Below are positions 1-5,961 of a DNA stretch of 10,195 nt, piece by piece. Numbering within the stretch: the first letter of the stretch is position 1; each line of letters starts with the position of its first letter. The translations under genes and the position numbers were made by a program. This DNA comes from Chloroflexota bacterium (lineage in GTDB: Bacteria; Chloroflexota; Dehalococcoidia; Tepidiformales; Tepidiformaceae). Where the stretch lies: contig JAKALX010000099.1 of the NCBI GenBank assembly GCA_021823905.1, positions 1-10,195 of the forward strand, written 5' to 3'. The notes beneath the pieces are model-generated. The model was given only the letters and a program-made list of their open reading frames with translations, had not been told where the DNA came from and ran no database searches.

Positions 1-2
1 AC

Positions 3-407
3 GGCCTGGTCGAGGGTGACGCGCACGCGCTCTTCTTCCCTCACGGTCTCGGGCACATGCTTGGTCTCTCGACACACGACGCCGGTGGCTGCCTTGCCGG
101 GCGCACCCCGAGCGAGCGGTTCGGCCTGAAGTGGTTGCGGGCGGACCTGCCGCTCGCGGAGAACTACGTCGTGACGATTGAGCCGGGGATCTACTTCATT
201 CCGGCGCTCCTGAACGATCCGGCGCGGCGCGACCAGTTCCGTGACGCCGTGAACTGGGAGCTCGTTGATTCGCTCACGCCGTTCGGGGGCATTCGCATCG
301 AGGACGACGTTCGTGTGACCGCGGACGGCGCCGAAGTCCTGAGCGCCGCGTTGCCGAAGTCGATCGCAGAGGTCGAAGCGCTACGAGCCGGGGCCTTCGC
401 CGGATGA
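3..407 (+). CDS. Xaa-Pro dipeptidase / aminopeptidase P family (M24), C-terminal part
   Basis: The gene runs in from the left edge; only the last 134 residues are visible, in the frame starting at base 3. It is the C-terminal 'pita-bread' catalytic half of an M24 metallopeptidase. The HGLGH motif (bases 42-56), the Glu of VTIEPGIYF (codon at 180) and the Glu of GIRIEDDV (codon at 300) are the His and two Glu metal ligands expected after the two missing Asp ligands. The stretch from YFIPALL to the Glu of RIEDD, with its NWELVD-type segment, is typical of bacterial Xaa-Pro dipeptidases (PepQ type) rather than methionine aminopeptidase. Family knowledge: a cytoplasmic two-metal enzyme that cleaves Xaa-Pro dipeptides. 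Its stop overlaps the next start as ATGA, so the two genes are probably translationally coupled. Whether it is a strict dipeptidase or an aminopeptidase P cannot be decided without the N-terminal half. Confidence 0.9.
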   Translation, partial: GLVEGDAHALFFPHGLGHMLGLSTHDAGGCLAGRTPSERFGLKWLRADLPLAENYVVTIEPGIYFIPALLNDPARRDQFRDAVNWELVDSLTPFGGIRIEDDVRVTADGAEVLSAALPKSIAEVEALRAGAFAG

Positions 408-2545
408 GCGAGGCAGGACGGCACCTGACGATCGAGGACGTGGCGCGATTCCCGCGGCCGGGAACGGTTGTGCCAGGCCGGCTTGGGTTCACGCCCGATG
501 GTGCGGCTGTGACGTATCTGTTCAGCGAGGCCGGCAACCTCGTTCGCAGCCTCTGGCGCTACGACCTGGCGACCGGCGATCGGACGGTGCTCGCCGGGCC
601 GCCGGCGGGTGCAGAGCCGATTTCGCGTGAAGAAGAGCTGCGGCGCGAGCGGGCGCGGCTACGCGAGCTGGGCGTGACTGACTACCAGTTCGCGAGGAAC
701 GCGCGTCCACTGGTGCTGCTCATCCCGCTCGCCGGGACACTCTGGGCGAGCGTGGGCGAGAGTCCGTTGCGTGAGCTGCCGGGAACCGAAGGCGCGATTG
801 ACCCGCGGCTGAGCCGCGACGGCACGCAGGTTGCCTTCGTCCGCGACGGCGAACTCTTCGTCCTCTCGCTCGCGGAGGACCAGGCAGCCCCGCGCCGGCT
901 CACCTCGGGCGCCGCGGAGGCGTTGACGAACGGCCTGGCCGACTTCATCCACCAGGAAGAGCTCGACCAGGACCACGGTTTCTGGTGGAGCGTCGACGGC
1001 TCGCGCATCGCCTACATCCAGGCCGACAGCCGCCACATCCCGAACTACCCGATCGTGCACCAGGGCAAGGACGGGATCGACGTCGAGCACCACCGCTACC
1101 CGTTCGCCGGCGAGCCGAACGCGAAGCTGCGGCTCGGCGTGGTGACCGTGGCCAGCGGCGAAACCCTGTGGCTCGAACTCGGACCCGATGACGACGTCTA
1201 TGTCCCGCGGGTGCAGTGGCGGCCGGACGGCAGCCTTACCGCGCAGGTGCTCGCGCGCGACCAGAAGTCGCTGCGGCTGCTGGCGTTCAACGTCGCGTCC
1301 GGGACGAGCATGGAGCTGCTGGAGGAGCGAACTGAGCCCTGGGTAAACCTGAGCCACGACGCGCGATTCCTGGAGAGCGGCGAATTCCTCTGGTCGTCGG
1401 AGCGCAGCGGCTTCCGCCACCTGTATCTCCACGCCGCGAATGGCGAGCCGATTCGGCAGCTTACCGACGGGGAATGGATGGTGACGCACGTCGCCCACGT
1501 GGACGAACGGCGCCGGCTCGCGTACTTCGTGGCGACGAAGGAGGCGCCGCTCGAACGGCACCTCTATCGCGTCCCACTCGACGGCGGCGAAACCGAACGG
1601 CTGACCGGCGAGCCGGGCTGCCACGGCGCGGTGCTCTCGCAGGATGGGAGCCGCTTCCTCGATGTCTGGAGCTCGATGGAGCACGCCCCGTGCGTCACGC
1701 TCCGGGATGCCGCCAACGGTCGGGTTGAGGCGACGCCGTTCGCGAACGGAGACATAACGGTAGAGGCGGCCGGCTTGCGTCCGCCGGAGATTCTGAAGCT
1801 GCCCGCCGCCGACGGTTCGACGGTGCTATACGGCGCTCTGTATGCGCCAGTGGCCGAGCCGGGCGGACGCTATCCGGTCATCGTGAGCGTCTACGGCGGG
1901 CCGCACGCGCAGCGCGTTGTCGACGACTGGTCGATGACGGTCGATTTGCGGGCGCAGTACCTGGCGCAACAGGGGTACGTCGTTCTCAAGATCGACAACC
2001 GCGGGAGCGCAAACCGCGGGCTCGCGTTCGAAGCGGCCCTCGACAGGCGGATGGGAACAGTCGAGGTCGAGGACCAGGCGGCCGCTGTGCGCTGGCTGGC
2101 GAGCAACCGGCCCGAGATCGACCTCGAGCGCGTCGGGATCTACGGCTGGAGCTACGGCGGCTATATGACCCTGATGTGCATGCTCCGCGAACCGCGGCTC
2201 TTCAAGGCCGGCGTTGCGGGCGCCCCGGTGACCGACTGGGACGGCTACGACTCGGGCTACACGGAGCGCTACATGGGGACGCCCCGGTCCAATCCAGATG
2301 GCTACCGCGAGGGAAGCGTGCTCACGCATGCGGAGAAGCTGTCAGGGAAGCTGCTCGTCGTCCACGGGATGATCGACGAGAACGTCCAGTTCCGGCACAC
2401 CGGGAGGCTGATCGTGGCGCTGACCGCGCAGCAGAAGGAGTACGAGCTGCTGCTGTTCCCCGAGGAACGCCACATGCCGCGCGACCAGGCGGGACTGGAG
2501 TACCAGGAGCGGCGGGTGCTCGAGTTCTTGCAGCGCAACATCTGA
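404..2545 (+). CDS. Dipeptidyl peptidase IV family serine peptidase (S9B)
   Basis: Complete 713-residue prolyl-oligopeptidase-clan enzyme. Residues about 30-460 form the beta-propeller domain, with repeats such as WSVDGSRIAYI and WRPDGS. Residues about 460-713 form the alpha/beta hydrolase domain. The catalytic triad is visible: Ser583 in GWSYGGY, Asp658 in HGMIDENV and His690 in EERHMPR. The S9B-specific double Glu that binds the substrate N-terminus is Glu185-Glu186 in FIHQEELDQ; the QEE form recalls DPP8/9 more than the YEEE form of classical DPP IV. Family role: release of N-terminal Xaa-Pro (or Xaa-Ala) dipeptides. There is no signal peptide, so it is probably cytoplasmic. The ATG at 404 overlaps the upstream dipeptidase stop (ATGA), which supports this start and coupled translation. 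Length is normal for the family and nothing is broken. Confidence 0.95.
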   Translation: MSEAGRHLTIEDVARFPRPGTVVPGRLGFTPDGAAVTYLFSEAGNLVRSLWRYDLATGDRTVLAGPPAGAEPISREEELRRERARLRELGVTDYQFARNARPLVLLIPLAGTLWASVGESPLRELPGTEGAIDPRLSRDGTQVAFVRDGELFVLSLAEDQAAPRRLTSGAAEALTNGLADFIHQEELDQDHGFWWSVDGSRIAYIQADSRHIPNYPIVHQGKDGIDVEHHRYPFAGEPNAKLRLGVVTVASGETLWLELGPDDDVYVPRVQWRPDGSLTAQVLARDQKSLRLLAFNVASGTSMELLEERTEPWVNLSHDARFLESGEFLWSSERSGFRHLYLHAANGEPIRQLTDGEWMVTHVAHVDERRRLAYFVATKEAPLERHLYRVPLDGGETERLTGEPGCHGAVLSQDGSRFLDVWSSMEHAPCVTLRDAANGRVEATPFANGDITVEAAGLRPPEILKLPAADGSTVLYGALYAPVAEPGGRYPVIVSVYGGPHAQRVVDDWSMTVDLRAQYLAQQGYVVLKIDNRGSANRGLAFEAALDRRMGTVEVEDQAAAVRWLASNRPEIDLERVGIYGWSYGGYMTLMCMLREPRLFKAGVAGAPVTDWDGYDSGYTERYMGTPRSNPDGYREGSVLTHAEKLSGKLLVVHGMIDENVQFRHTGRLIVALTAQQKEYELLLFPEERHMPRDQAGLEYQERRVLEFLQRNI

Positions 2546-2566
2546 TACCGTTCGCGCTACCGCGAT

Positions 2567-2574
2567 GGAGGGAG
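2567..2574 (+). promoter_or_regulatory. Strong ribosome binding site of the sulfurtransferase gene
   Basis: GGAGGGAG lies 4 bases before the ATG at 2579 and closely matches the anti-Shine-Dalgarno sequence. It fixes that start. The gap to the upstream stop is only 33 bp and has no visible terminator, so the gene is probably co-transcribed with the peptidases. Confidence 0.7.
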
Positions 2575-2578
2575 AGAC

Positions 2579-3412
2579 ATGGAGTACGCGCACCCTGAAA
2601 TCCTGGCCGAGCCGGAATGGCTCGCCGGGCACCTGGACGATCCCGGCGTTCGCGTGATCGACTGTGCGGTGCTGGAGGCCTACCGGCGCGCCCACATTCC
2701 TGGGGCGGTGCACCTGCCGGTGCACTATTACATCAAGGAGGACGACCCGGCCGGTAGCGACCACGGCGTGCTCATCATGCCGCCGAAGCAGTTCGAGGAG
2801 CTGATGGCGCAGCTCGGGGTGAGCAGCGGCACTACCGTTGTGGCTTACGACGACAACAACGGGTTCATCGCGGCGCGCATGTGGTGGGTGCTGAAGTACT
2901 ACGGCCACGACAACGCGAAGGTTCTGAACGGCGGCTGGCACCGCTGGATGAGTGAGGGAAGGCCGCTGACCTTCCATGCGACGAGGGCGCCGAAGGGCGC
3001 GTTCACCGCCCGGCCGCGACCCGAGCTGAACTGCGACCTGGAGATGCTGAAGGCGCGTTACGACGATCCGGGCCAGCAGGTCATGGACGTGCGGACGGAC
3101 GCGGAGTGGGACGGGACGAATGACCGCGGCAATCGTCGCGCCGGCCACGTGCCCAACGCGAAGCACCTGGAGTGGGCGCGCTTTGTCTCACGCGAGGATG
3201 ATCGCAAGGTGCTGCCAGCGGACCAGATCCAGGCGCTTCTCGACGAAGCCGGGATCGGCCGCGATCGGCCGGTCATCACCTACTGCCAGGGCGGCATCCG
3301 CGCGGCGATGGGCAAGTTCATCCTGGAGCTGATGGGGTACAACGACGTTCGTGTCTACGACGGCTCGATGCGCGAATGGGCAAACCGCGATGACATGCCG
3401 CTTGTGAAGTGA
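2579..3412 (+). CDS. Tandem-rhodanese sulfurtransferase (thiosulfate / 3-mercaptopyruvate type)
   Basis: 277 residues, the usual length for two-domain rhodaneses. Domain 1 (about 10-125) has the fold signatures VIDCAVLEAYRRAHIPGAVH and VLNGGWHRW, but its active-site position reads YDDNNG without Cys, so it is the inactive structural domain. Domain 2 (about 148-277) carries VMDVRTDAEW, the AGHVPNAKHLEW 'GHIPGA' equivalent, and the catalytic loop CQGGIRA with Cys236. The six-residue loop places it with thiosulfate or mercaptopyruvate sulfurtransferases, which move sulfane sulfur to cyanide, thiols or acceptor proteins through a Cys persulfide. The exact donor cannot be read from the loop: CQGGIRA is neither the classic CRKGVT of rhodanese nor CGSGVT of mercaptopyruvate enzymes. 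It follows the two peptidase genes on the same strand. No functional link is obvious beyond general amino-acid or sulfur metabolism. Confidence 0.93.
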   Translation: MEYAHPEILAEPEWLAGHLDDPGVRVIDCAVLEAYRRAHIPGAVHLPVHYYIKEDDPAGSDHGVLIMPPKQFEELMAQLGVSSGTTVVAYDDNNGFIAARMWWVLKYYGHDNAKVLNGGWHRWMSEGRPLTFHATRAPKGAFTARPRPELNCDLEMLKARYDDPGQQVMDVRTDAEWDGTNDRGNRRAGHVPNAKHLEWARFVSREDDRKVLPADQIQALLDEAGIGRDRPVITYCQGGIRAAMGKFILELMGYNDVRVYDGSMREWANRDDMPLVK

Positions 3413-3436
3413 GTGAGCCCGCGGCGGGCAAAAGGA

Positions 3437-3466
3437 AGCGGGGCCGCTGGAGGGGCCGGCCCCGCT
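3437..3466 (-). terminator. Hairpin terminator at the convergent junction
   Basis: A perfect 10-bp inverted repeat (AGCGGGGCCG / CGGCCCCGCT) with a 10-base loop. Read on the - strand, the stem is followed by TTCCTTTTG, a U-rich tail in RNA, so it fits an intrinsic terminator for the leftward small-gene cluster that ends at 3491. On the + strand the stem is followed by GTAAGATC with no U tract, so termination of the sulfurtransferase operon there would be weaker. It sits exactly between the two convergent transcription units. Confidence 0.65.
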
Positions 3467-3490
3467 GTAAGATCGTGCTGGCGCCGGAAG

Positions 3491-3712
3491 TCAGACGACC
3501 GGGGCCACGGGCTCCTTTTCGCCACGCTCGACCTTGAGCAAAGCCTCGAGCGTAAAGCCGAGATCAGCGCGCTCGCAGAGCGAGCTGCAGTACGTCATCT
3601 TCAACGCGGTGCTGGGCGACTTGCGCCAGTCGTAGCGAAGGCCACAGCGCGCGCACACACGAATGTTGGTGAGGTTCATCCCGACTGCGCCGGGTCCGAT
3701 AGGCGATTCCAT
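3491..3712 (-). CDS. Small Cys4 zinc-binding protein, tandem paralogue A (YacG-like)
   Basis: 73 residues, the most downstream of three tandem paralogues. The core has CARCGLRYDW, then SPSTALKMTYCSSLC, then ADLGF: a C-x2-C-x18-C-x3-C pattern that predicts one zinc ion in a treble-clef or zinc-ribbon fold. It matches paralogue B at 31 and C at 32 of 43 core residues. Conserved non-Cys residues (YDWR, SPS, LKMTY, LCE, ADLGFT) are far more than zinc binding needs, which suggests a conserved binding surface. After the core comes a short tail rich in Glu, Lys and Val. ATG 3712 is weakly supported by AGGCAG upstream; Met12 (ATG 3679) is an alternative. Codon third positions are mostly G/C, as in neighbouring real genes. 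Role unknown. The spacing resembles the gyrase inhibitor YacG, which is a hint and not an assignment. Confidence 0.8.
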   Translation of the reverse strand: MESPIGPGAVGMNLTNIRVCARCGLRYDWRKSPSTALKMTYCSSLCERADLGFTLEALLKVERGEKEPVAPVV

Positions 3713-3828
3713 TGACTGCCTGCTGCCTCTCTGCCCGGCGGAGTTCCGGGCTGCCCCCGCGCCGAGGCTACCCGGCGCTCTTCCAGCGTAGAAGGCCCAT
3801 TCGCTGGCGTCGAGTGGGTTTTCTCACG

Positions 3829-4056
3829 CTACGCCGCGACCGGGATGAATTCCTTTACCTTGAGTGTCTCGAGGGGCTGGCGGCGCTCATACCGAATCAG
3901 GGCGTCGATCGTGAACCCGAGGTCGGCTGCTTCGCACAGCGACCCACAGTACGTCATCTTCAGCGAGGTGCTCGGGGAACGGCGCCAGTCGTAGCGGACA
4001 TGGCAATGCTGGCAGGTGCGAATGTGTCTTGGGTCGCTGTGCGTCTCGCTGTCCAT
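3829..4056 (-). CDS. Small Cys4 zinc-binding protein, tandem paralogue B (YacG-like)
   Basis: 75 residues, the middle copy. Its Cys ligands are in CQHCHVRYDW and TYCGSLC, with the same C-x2-C-x18-C-x3-C spacing, followed by ADLGFTIDAL and a tail ending EFIPVAA. It is closest to paralogue C (34 of 43 core residues). The start is well supported: GGGGAGGAA lies just upstream of ATG 4056, inside a 13-base context identical to that of paralogue C. The stop is 116 bp from the start of A and the start is 46 bp from the stop of C, so co-transcription is likely. The N-terminal ten residues (acidic, with His) are unrelated to the other copies, as is the tail after the core, so the copies differ mainly at their ends. 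Function unknown. Confidence 0.85.
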   Translation of the reverse strand: MDSETHSDPRHIRTCQHCHVRYDWRRSPSTSLKMTYCGSLCEAADLGFTIDALIRYERRQPLETLKVKEFIPVAA

Positions 4057-4069
4057 GACGTTCCTCCCC
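4052..4069 (-). promoter_or_regulatory. Ribosome binding site and start context of paralogue B
   Basis: On the - strand, GGGGAGGAA precedes CGTC and the ATG at 4056. The 13-mer GGAACGTCATGGA also occurs at 4311-4299 at the start of paralogue C. The duplication of the start context confirms both starts and argues against the longer open frame of C. Confidence 0.7.
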
Positions 4070-4102
4070 GAAAGTCGTGCGGTTGGTCGGCCCGAACGCT
4101 TG

Positions 4103-4303
4103 TCAGGCGGCGAGCAGGAGTTGCCGCCAGACGTTGGGCACGAGGTGGTAGTCGTTGAGGAGCGTTTCGATGGTGAAGCCGAGGTCGGCGCGCTCGCAGA
4201 GGCTGCCGCAATAGGTCATCTTGAGCGACGAACTCGGGGAGCGGCGCCAGTCGTAGGCGTAGCCGCAATGCCGGCAGGTGCGGATGTTCGGTCCAGCTTC
4301 CAT
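4103..4303 (-). CDS. Small Cys4 zinc-binding protein, tandem paralogue C (YacG-like)
   Basis: 66 residues, starting at ATG 4303 rather than at the longer open frame reaching 4396. AGGGGGAA lies 4 bases upstream of 4303, and the context GGAACGTCATGGA is identical to that of paralogue B. The 31 extra residues of the longer frame have no counterpart in A or B. Cys ligands are in CRHCGYAYDW and TYCGSLC, followed by ADLGFTIETLL. Unlike A and B, the tail (NDYHLVPNVWRQLLLAA) is hydrophobic and ends at the C terminus, so it might bind a partner or membrane; that is speculation. It is the first of the trio downstream of the flavin oxidoreductase, 141 bp after that gene's stop. Whether the trio shares the oxidoreductase promoter or has its own is undecided. 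Confidence 0.85.
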   Translation of the reverse strand: MEAGPNIRTCRHCGYAYDWRRSPSSSLKMTYCGSLCERADLGFTIETLLNDYHLVPNVWRQLLLAA

Positions 4304-4316
4304 GACGTTCCCCCTG
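4299..4316 (-). promoter_or_regulatory. Ribosome binding site and start context of paralogue C
   Basis: On the - strand, CAGGGGGAA precedes CGTC and the ATG at 4303. Shared with paralogue B, it decides the short start for this gene. Confidence 0.65.
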
Positions 4317-4444
4317 CCGCCACGGCCTGTGACGGCACGGAGATCATCGGCACGGGCGCCGGGTTGCCGCACTAGGGTGAATCCCCTGCTGGGCATGAAC
4401 GGCTCCCGCAGATGGCGGCCGCGCGGATGCCGCCCGGCGAACTC

Positions 4445-5743
4445 TCAGACCCTGGCCAGGATCTCGCGCATCTTCCGCCAGCGTTCGGCGCGCGCGCGGG
4501 CGGCGTCGTCGAGGGTTGAGACGTCAACTTCGGCGATCATGGCGCCATACGCGGGGTAGGCCGCGATCTCGTCGTCGGCCAGCTCCTTCATGTAGCGCTT
4601 CCGCGCGAACGCCTTCTCGACGTATGGGGCCAGCTCGTCGGCCTTCCGCGCGAGCCGTTTCGCCTCGTGCTCCTTGAACTCGGGCATGACGCTGGAGGCG
4701 AACAGCTCGAGCGATTCGCAGATGTGCTCGTGGCGGTTCTTGCCGCCCTGCTGGATGAACACCATTTGGTCGACGCCGGCCTCTTCGAACCTCCGCAGGT
4801 GGTTGCGGAGCTGTGCCGGTGTACCGATGCCGTCGGTGCCGCCGCCAAGGAAGTCGAGCTGCTCGGCGCCCATTGCGGCCTTGACGGCTTCGTACTGCTT
4901 CCAGATGTCGGTGCGGCCGGGCTGGTGGGTGCCAAAGACATAATGATGGCCAAGCCCGAACTGGAAGAACTTGAACCCGTCGAATCCGCGGCGAAACGCT
5001 TCGTCGGGGTCTTCGTGGCACGAGAAGCTGGTGACCATGGCCACGTTCGGGTTCACCGCGTGGCCGATGGGCACGCACTCGTTCTTGAAGGTCTCGTAGT
5101 AGTCGGCGACCCACTTCCGCGCCTCGGCCGGATCGACAAAAGCGAAGGTGAGGGCGCCGATCCCGAGCTGGGCGGCAAGATGAATCGTGTCGCGGTTTGA
5201 GCAGGCGACCCAGAGCGGCGGATGCGGCTTCTGCACGGGCTTTGGGACAACATTTCGGACGGGCATGGAGAAGTATTTGCCCTGGAACCCAGGGTAGGGG
5301 TTCATAACCATCATGTTGGCGACTTGCTCGATGGTCTCGCGCCACATGGCCCGGCGCTCCCCCGGGTTGATGTTGAACCCTTCGAGCTCGGCGCGAGAGG
5401 CTGATTCGCCGGTGCCGAACTCGACGCGGCCGTTGGACACGAGGTCGAGCGTCGCCACCTCTTCGGCGATGCGGGCCGGCGCGTTGTAGCCCGGAGGCAT
5501 GAGCTTGATGCCGTGGCCGAGGCGGATGTTCTTCGTGCGCTGGCTGGCCGCCGCAAGGAAGACCTCGGGCGCCGAGGAGTGCGAGTACTCCTCCAGGAAG
5601 TGGTGCTCCACTTCCCAGGCGAAGTCGATGCCAAGGCGGTCGGCGAGCTCCACCTGGTCGAGCGCTTCCTGGTACAGGCGAAGCTCGGCGCCGTCGGTCC
5701 ATGGCCGTGGAAGCTGATGCTCGTAAAATATTCCGAACTGCAT
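4445..5743 (-). CDS. LLM-class flavin-dependent oxidoreductase (bacterial luciferase family)
   Basis: 432 residues from ATG 5743, preceded by GGGAGG at an 8-base spacing; the 52 extra residues of the longer open frame do not look like this family. The N terminus MQFGIFYEHQLPRPW is a typical first beta-strand. Hallmarks follow: VEHHFLEEY (about 45-53), SAPEVFLAAASQRT (57-70), the IRLGHGIKLMPPGYNAPARI strand, and ATLDLVSNGRVEFGTGE (97-113), with PPLWVACSN further on. Together these define a luciferase-like TIM barrel. Family knowledge: it uses reduced FMN or F420 for monooxygenation or hydride transfer. Cofactor and substrate cannot be read here. The last 100 or so residues form a long charged helical extension (HEAKRLARKADELAPYVEKA) beyond the barrel, seen in some long LLM members. 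It is divergent from a MarR regulator, and three small zinc-protein genes lie downstream on the same strand. Confidence 0.92.
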   Translation of the reverse strand: MQFGIFYEHQLPRPWTDGAELRLYQEALDQVELADRLGIDFAWEVEHHFLEEYSHSSAPEVFLAAASQRTKNIRLGHGIKLMPPGYNAPARIAEEVATLDLVSNGRVEFGTGESASRAELEGFNINPGERRAMWRETIEQVANMMVMNPYPGFQGKYFSMPVRNVVPKPVQKPHPPLWVACSNRDTIHLAAQLGIGALTFAFVDPAEARKWVADYYETFKNECVPIGHAVNPNVAMVTSFSCHEDPDEAFRRGFDGFKFFQFGLGHHYVFGTHQPGRTDIWKQYEAVKAAMGAEQLDFLGGGTDGIGTPAQLRNHLRRFEEAGVDQMVFIQQGGKNRHEHICESLELFASSVMPEFKEHEAKRLARKADELAPYVEKAFARKRYMKELADDEIAAYPAYGAMIAEVDVSTLDDAARARAERWRKMREILARV

Positions 5744-5751
5744 TCGTCTAG

Positions 5752-5757
5752 CCTCCC
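5752..5757 (-). promoter_or_regulatory. Ribosome binding site of the flavin oxidoreductase
   Basis: GGGAGG on the - strand, 8 bases before ATG 5743. It selects this start over upstream in-frame codons. Confidence 0.65.
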
Positions 5758-5767
5758 GTGCGGCGGA

Positions 5768-5797
5768 AGGATAGCAGAAACGTTCATCGAAGGCGAA
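5768..5797 (-). promoter_or_regulatory. Possible sigma-70-type promoter of the flavin oxidoreductase
   Basis: Reading the - strand, TTCGCC (5797-5792) is 18 bases from TATCCT (5773-5768). The latter is preceded by TGC, an extended -10 feature. Transcription would start about 20 bases before ATG 5743. The -35 match is poor, so support rests on the extended -10 and its position. Confidence 0.3.
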
Positions 5798-5873
5798 ACA
5801 TAGCGACGGAGATGCCACCGAGACGGGACACGATGCAAACGTGACGGCGGCGCCCTGGAGCACCGATCTCATG

Positions 5874-5902
5874 TTGCAGCCGGTACTGGTGGCTGACATG
5901 AT
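5874..5902 (+). promoter_or_regulatory. Possible promoter of the MarR-family gene
   Basis: TTGCAG (5874-5879) and CATGAT (5897-5902) are separated by 17 bases, upstream of the regulator. Each box deviates from consensus (3/6 and 4/6). The 10-bp palindrome CCGCCGGCGG at 5932-5941 lies just downstream, in the leader, and could be an operator or chance in G+C-rich DNA. Confidence 0.22.
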
Positions 5903-5961
5903 TCAAACGCTCCGCGCGGGCGGAACGCCAGCCGCCGGCGGGATTGAAGGTGAGGGAAGCC

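Larger units (their letters stand above)
3491..4303 (-). repeat. Triplicated coding unit (three diverged direct repeats)
   Basis: The core of the small zinc protein occurs three times in direct orientation, with homologous stretches around 3570-3665, 3915-4022 and 4160-4290. Nucleotide similarity is obvious: the + strand string GGCGCCAGTCGTAG recurs intact in B and C and nearly intact in A. Between B and C the similarity extends into the ribosome binding site. This points to local gene duplication followed by divergence, mainly in the tails. Confidence 0.8.

Noticed and set aside
659..1684. 341-codon - strand open frame opposite the DPP IV gene
   Set aside because: Antisense shadow of a gene with all catalytic motifs intact.
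3733..3751. GCCCGG/CCGGGC hairpin upstream of paralogue A
   Set aside because: Short stem with no conserved partner upstream of B or C; expected by chance at this base composition.
3413..4158. Two + strand open frames opposite the small zinc genes
   Set aside because: The - strand frames are conserved among three copies with preserved Cys ligands; the + frames are not coherent proteins.
4304..4396. 31-residue N-terminal extension of paralogue C
   Set aside because: No ribosome binding site at 4396, no counterpart in A or B, and a strong shared start context at 4303.
4414..4434. GGCGGC/GCCGCC stem just downstream of the oxidoreductase stop
   Set aside because: Six-base-pair stem without a U tract on either strand; not enough for a terminator in G+C-rich DNA.
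5744..5899. 52-residue N-terminal extension of the flavin oxidoreductase
   Set aside because: It lacks coding character and runs through the probable promoter; MQFGIFYE with GGGAGG upstream is the natural family start.
5944..5961. TTG start six codons upstream for the MarR gene
   Set aside because: ATG 5962 has GAGGGAA just upstream; the TTG has no ribosome binding site and would overlap that site.
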